Part shown: positions 62,103-64,000 of the stretch, piece after piece | Position numbering within the stretch: position 1 is the stretch's first letter | Layout: each line of letters starts with the position of its first letter | NCBI GenBank assembly: GCA_016716525.1 | Contig: JADJWE010000010.1 | Span: forward strand, 339,740 to 403,739 | Direction: 5' to 3' | Origin: Candidatus Flexicrinis affinis | GTDB lineage: Bacteria; Chloroflexota; Anaerolineae; Aggregatilineales; Phototrophicaceae | DNA: 64,000 bases | Translations under genes and position numbers: made by a program | The notes under the pieces: generated by a model | Databases searched by the model: none | Told to the model about the DNA's origin: nothing | The model's input: only the letters and a program-made list of their open reading frames with translations

Positions 62103-64000
62103 TTATAACGCGTCAATGACGGGCAGATGAACCGTCGCCGTAGTGTTTGGCGGAACCGTGACGTCATACTCCAAATCCGGTGCTGTCGAGCTTCCAGCCA
62201 GACACCAACGTGCCATACAGGGTCTCAATGTTGCCCGCGCGAACGTCAGTCCACCGCCGGGCGGGGCCGCTGAGATCGTGTGCTTGTGGCCCGGAGCAGA
62301 GGGATCGGGGTTGATCCCGGCGATCACCTTGTACATCCGGTCCCCGGTGCGCCATACGCGTAGTGGTTAGAAGAGTTTCCATCCTCCGAGGAATTCAGAG
62401 CCGTTTCTCTTCCGTCCACCCGTCCCACCGTTCCCAGATCGTCGTCACGCCGGGGAGTCGCGGCGTACAGCAGCGACTTGCAGCTCTTCTGCCAGCCTTG
62501 AAAGCGCATATACCGCGTCCAGTTCGCCGTTCGCGCTGGGGCGTGATTCTGGTAGGAGGAAGCCCACAAAGCCTGTGGACAGGTGCGTAACCCGCCGTTT
62601 GAGGTCCTCGACTTAGCTCCTTTGCCGATCGGACGCATATCCTCTGGGGAGTAAATCGAAGTGGAGCGCCAGAACATTACGCCGTCTGAGTCGGCGTAGA
62701 TAAATCAGTGTTGAACACTTCCGACGCGATCTCGCCGTAATCGACGACACGTAGGTTGCCTCGCGAGGAAACTTTATCCGCGGCATCCAGTTGTCGCCGG
62801 ATCGGAGATGGCTTGACAGGAACAACCATTGCGACCTGCCGCCAGGAAGCGATTGCAGATACGGTCTTTGTGTCCTCGAAGACCTGACGATGCCGCGCAG
62901 CATCATCCGGTTGTTCAGTACCGTGGCGATCTGCGACAACAGGTCAGCATCATAGGCGAGAAACGCCGTGCCGAGCAGGTCGCGCGGGGTTGATGCGTTG
63001 ATGGATCGAATTCCCTTAAACCCAGCCACCTCGTAATCCGGCTTTGGCAAGATCGGTCCAGGACTTGTCTCAATCAAGAAGTCCATGGAACCGCGTCATC
63101 ACGTCGCTGGTTCTCTTCGAGGATGTGCGGACGTCGCCGTAACTCTGATAGATCGTCCACGGACAGATGATCGCGGCATCCCGGCCGCAGGCGTGTTTCT
63201 CCGTCCGACGGCACGTCGGTTTGCGTAAAGGAACTTCGGCTGGGATTGAACCGTCCGGGTTTTGAGCGTCGCGGGCGTCTTTGGCCCACTTTCGGCTTGC
63301 TGAACTTTTATACGTTCATGTTGAAAGGCCGCCATCTTTAATGAAACACCTGAATATCGCCGGTCCTTGACCCGTTCATCACGCTGCGGGCAGTCGGTCG
63401 GGACATCGACGAAGATTACCTTTTTGGCCCCACAAGATGTTGCGCTGGAGCTGGTTGATCAGCGTTCAGGTGCCCTCAAAACGTCCCGGTCTGCTCCATG
63501 TCCGAATGCACGACAATGCCGGTGGCCGTATCGGCGCTGACCGGCCCCGGATAGCCCTCGATTTTCGACGTGGCGGAAACCGTGGAATGTGAACTTCCCG
63601 GTTCCCAGATCTCTTCATAATTCCGCCAGAGGTGTAGTAGTCGGTCAGAATGCGCCGATCTCCAGGACCGTCGTATACAGAAGAGCCATCGGGATTACTT
63701 CCTTACCGAAAACCCAGGATCCCAATATGGGGTGTTGCCTCATGGCACCAGACCCTTGAATCATGCCCACCCGACCATGTTCTGGCCCAGATCAGATCCC
63801 CAACGCGTCCGTCCGCCCGACTCCCGGTCGGTCAAGGTGACCGGTGTCAGTTCATGGATTCGTTTCACGGTCGGCCCATTGAGCACCACAACGCGGACAT
63901 CCCGGATTCGCGAATGCCATCACAGGCTGCGACAGCGACGGGTGGACCTCAGGCGTATCCCACCCGTCTGACCTCCTTGCGCGCATCGTTATGCTTCGCC
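62103..64000 (-). pseudogene. GH78 alpha-L-rhamnosidase, frameshifted and cut by the window edge
   Basis: Read on the minus strand across frames, GH78 landmarks appear in order: IHELTPVTLTDRESGGRV near the right edge, LINQLQRNILWGQKGN, the catalytic-domain TGDIQVFIKD, ILEENQR, SINASTPRDLLGTAFLAYDA, HYAYGA, YKVIAGINPDPSAPGHKHTI and the C-terminal beta-sandwich DVTVPPNTTATVHLPV. The enzyme removes terminal L-rhamnose from plant or microbial glycans. The N-terminus lies beyond 64000. Many indels break the frame, so the annotation is of a locus rather than an intact gene. Confidence 0.75.

Overview
The window is a 64 kb piece of a GC-rich bacterial chromosome, most likely from a Chloroflexota (Anaerolineae-like) organism. 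This is an inference. It rests on high GC, a respiratory-type reductive dehalogenase locus, full-length cobalamin-dependent methionine synthase, LysM proteins with Thr/Pro linkers or Asp tracts, and many dispersed G/C-rich palindromic spacers. No rRNA, tRNA or CRISPR array was recognised.

Layout. 0.2-10.8 kb holds a pentapeptide-repeat protein, a metallophosphoesterase/glycosyltransferase pair, an intact IS110 transposase, an HtrA-type protease, a PlsC-like acyltransferase operon and a two-gene secreted cassette bracketed by 34-bp direct repeats. 10.8-15.8 kb is a SAM-I riboswitch-controlled operon ending in metH, whose coding region carries an in-frame block of the genome's dispersed palindromic repeat. 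15.8-21.3 kb is a mobile-element-rich stretch with an IS5-type remnant, an IS982-type element, an abortive-infection-like gene and orphan genes. 21.3-26.1 kb encodes an ECF sigma factor with three LysM proteins, two of them extremely Asp-rich. 26.3-29.6 kb is housekeeping (NAD kinase, zinc-finger membrane protein, RecN). 29.7-35.2 kb is a minus-strand catabolic operon (SIS isomerase-like, shikimate dehydrogenase-like, FAD oxidoreductase, PfkB kinase, phosphotriesterase-like).

35.7-44.2 kb is the most interesting region: two adjacent minus-strand units, each headed by a cobalamin riboswitch with an apparent intrinsic terminator. The upstream unit encodes an FmdB-like zinc ribbon, a Tat-exported reductive dehalogenase (RdhA), its membrane anchor (RdhB), a NosR/RdhC-like FMN and Fe-S membrane protein, a small membrane protein, and an ApbE flavin transferase. 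The downstream unit encodes a cobalamin-type ABC importer (BtuF, BtuC, BtuD). Together they read as a vitamin B12-responsive module for organohalide or related corrinoid-dependent respiration: the importer supplies the cofactor, ApbE attaches FMN to the electron-transfer protein, and that protein feeds RdhA.

44.4-54 kb holds an ECF sigma factor, a conserved hypothetical gene, TypA/BipA, a CE7-like esterase and a large secreted S8 peptidase broken by one frameshift. From about 55.7 kb to the right edge almost every gene is recognisable but interrupted by repeated frameshifts and stops: histidine kinase, TolB-like propeller, alpha/alpha-toroid protein, FAD oxidoreductase, saccharopine-dehydrogenase-like enzyme and a GH78 alpha-L-rhamnosidase. 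This looks more like poor consensus sequence at a contig end than biology, although decay cannot be excluded.
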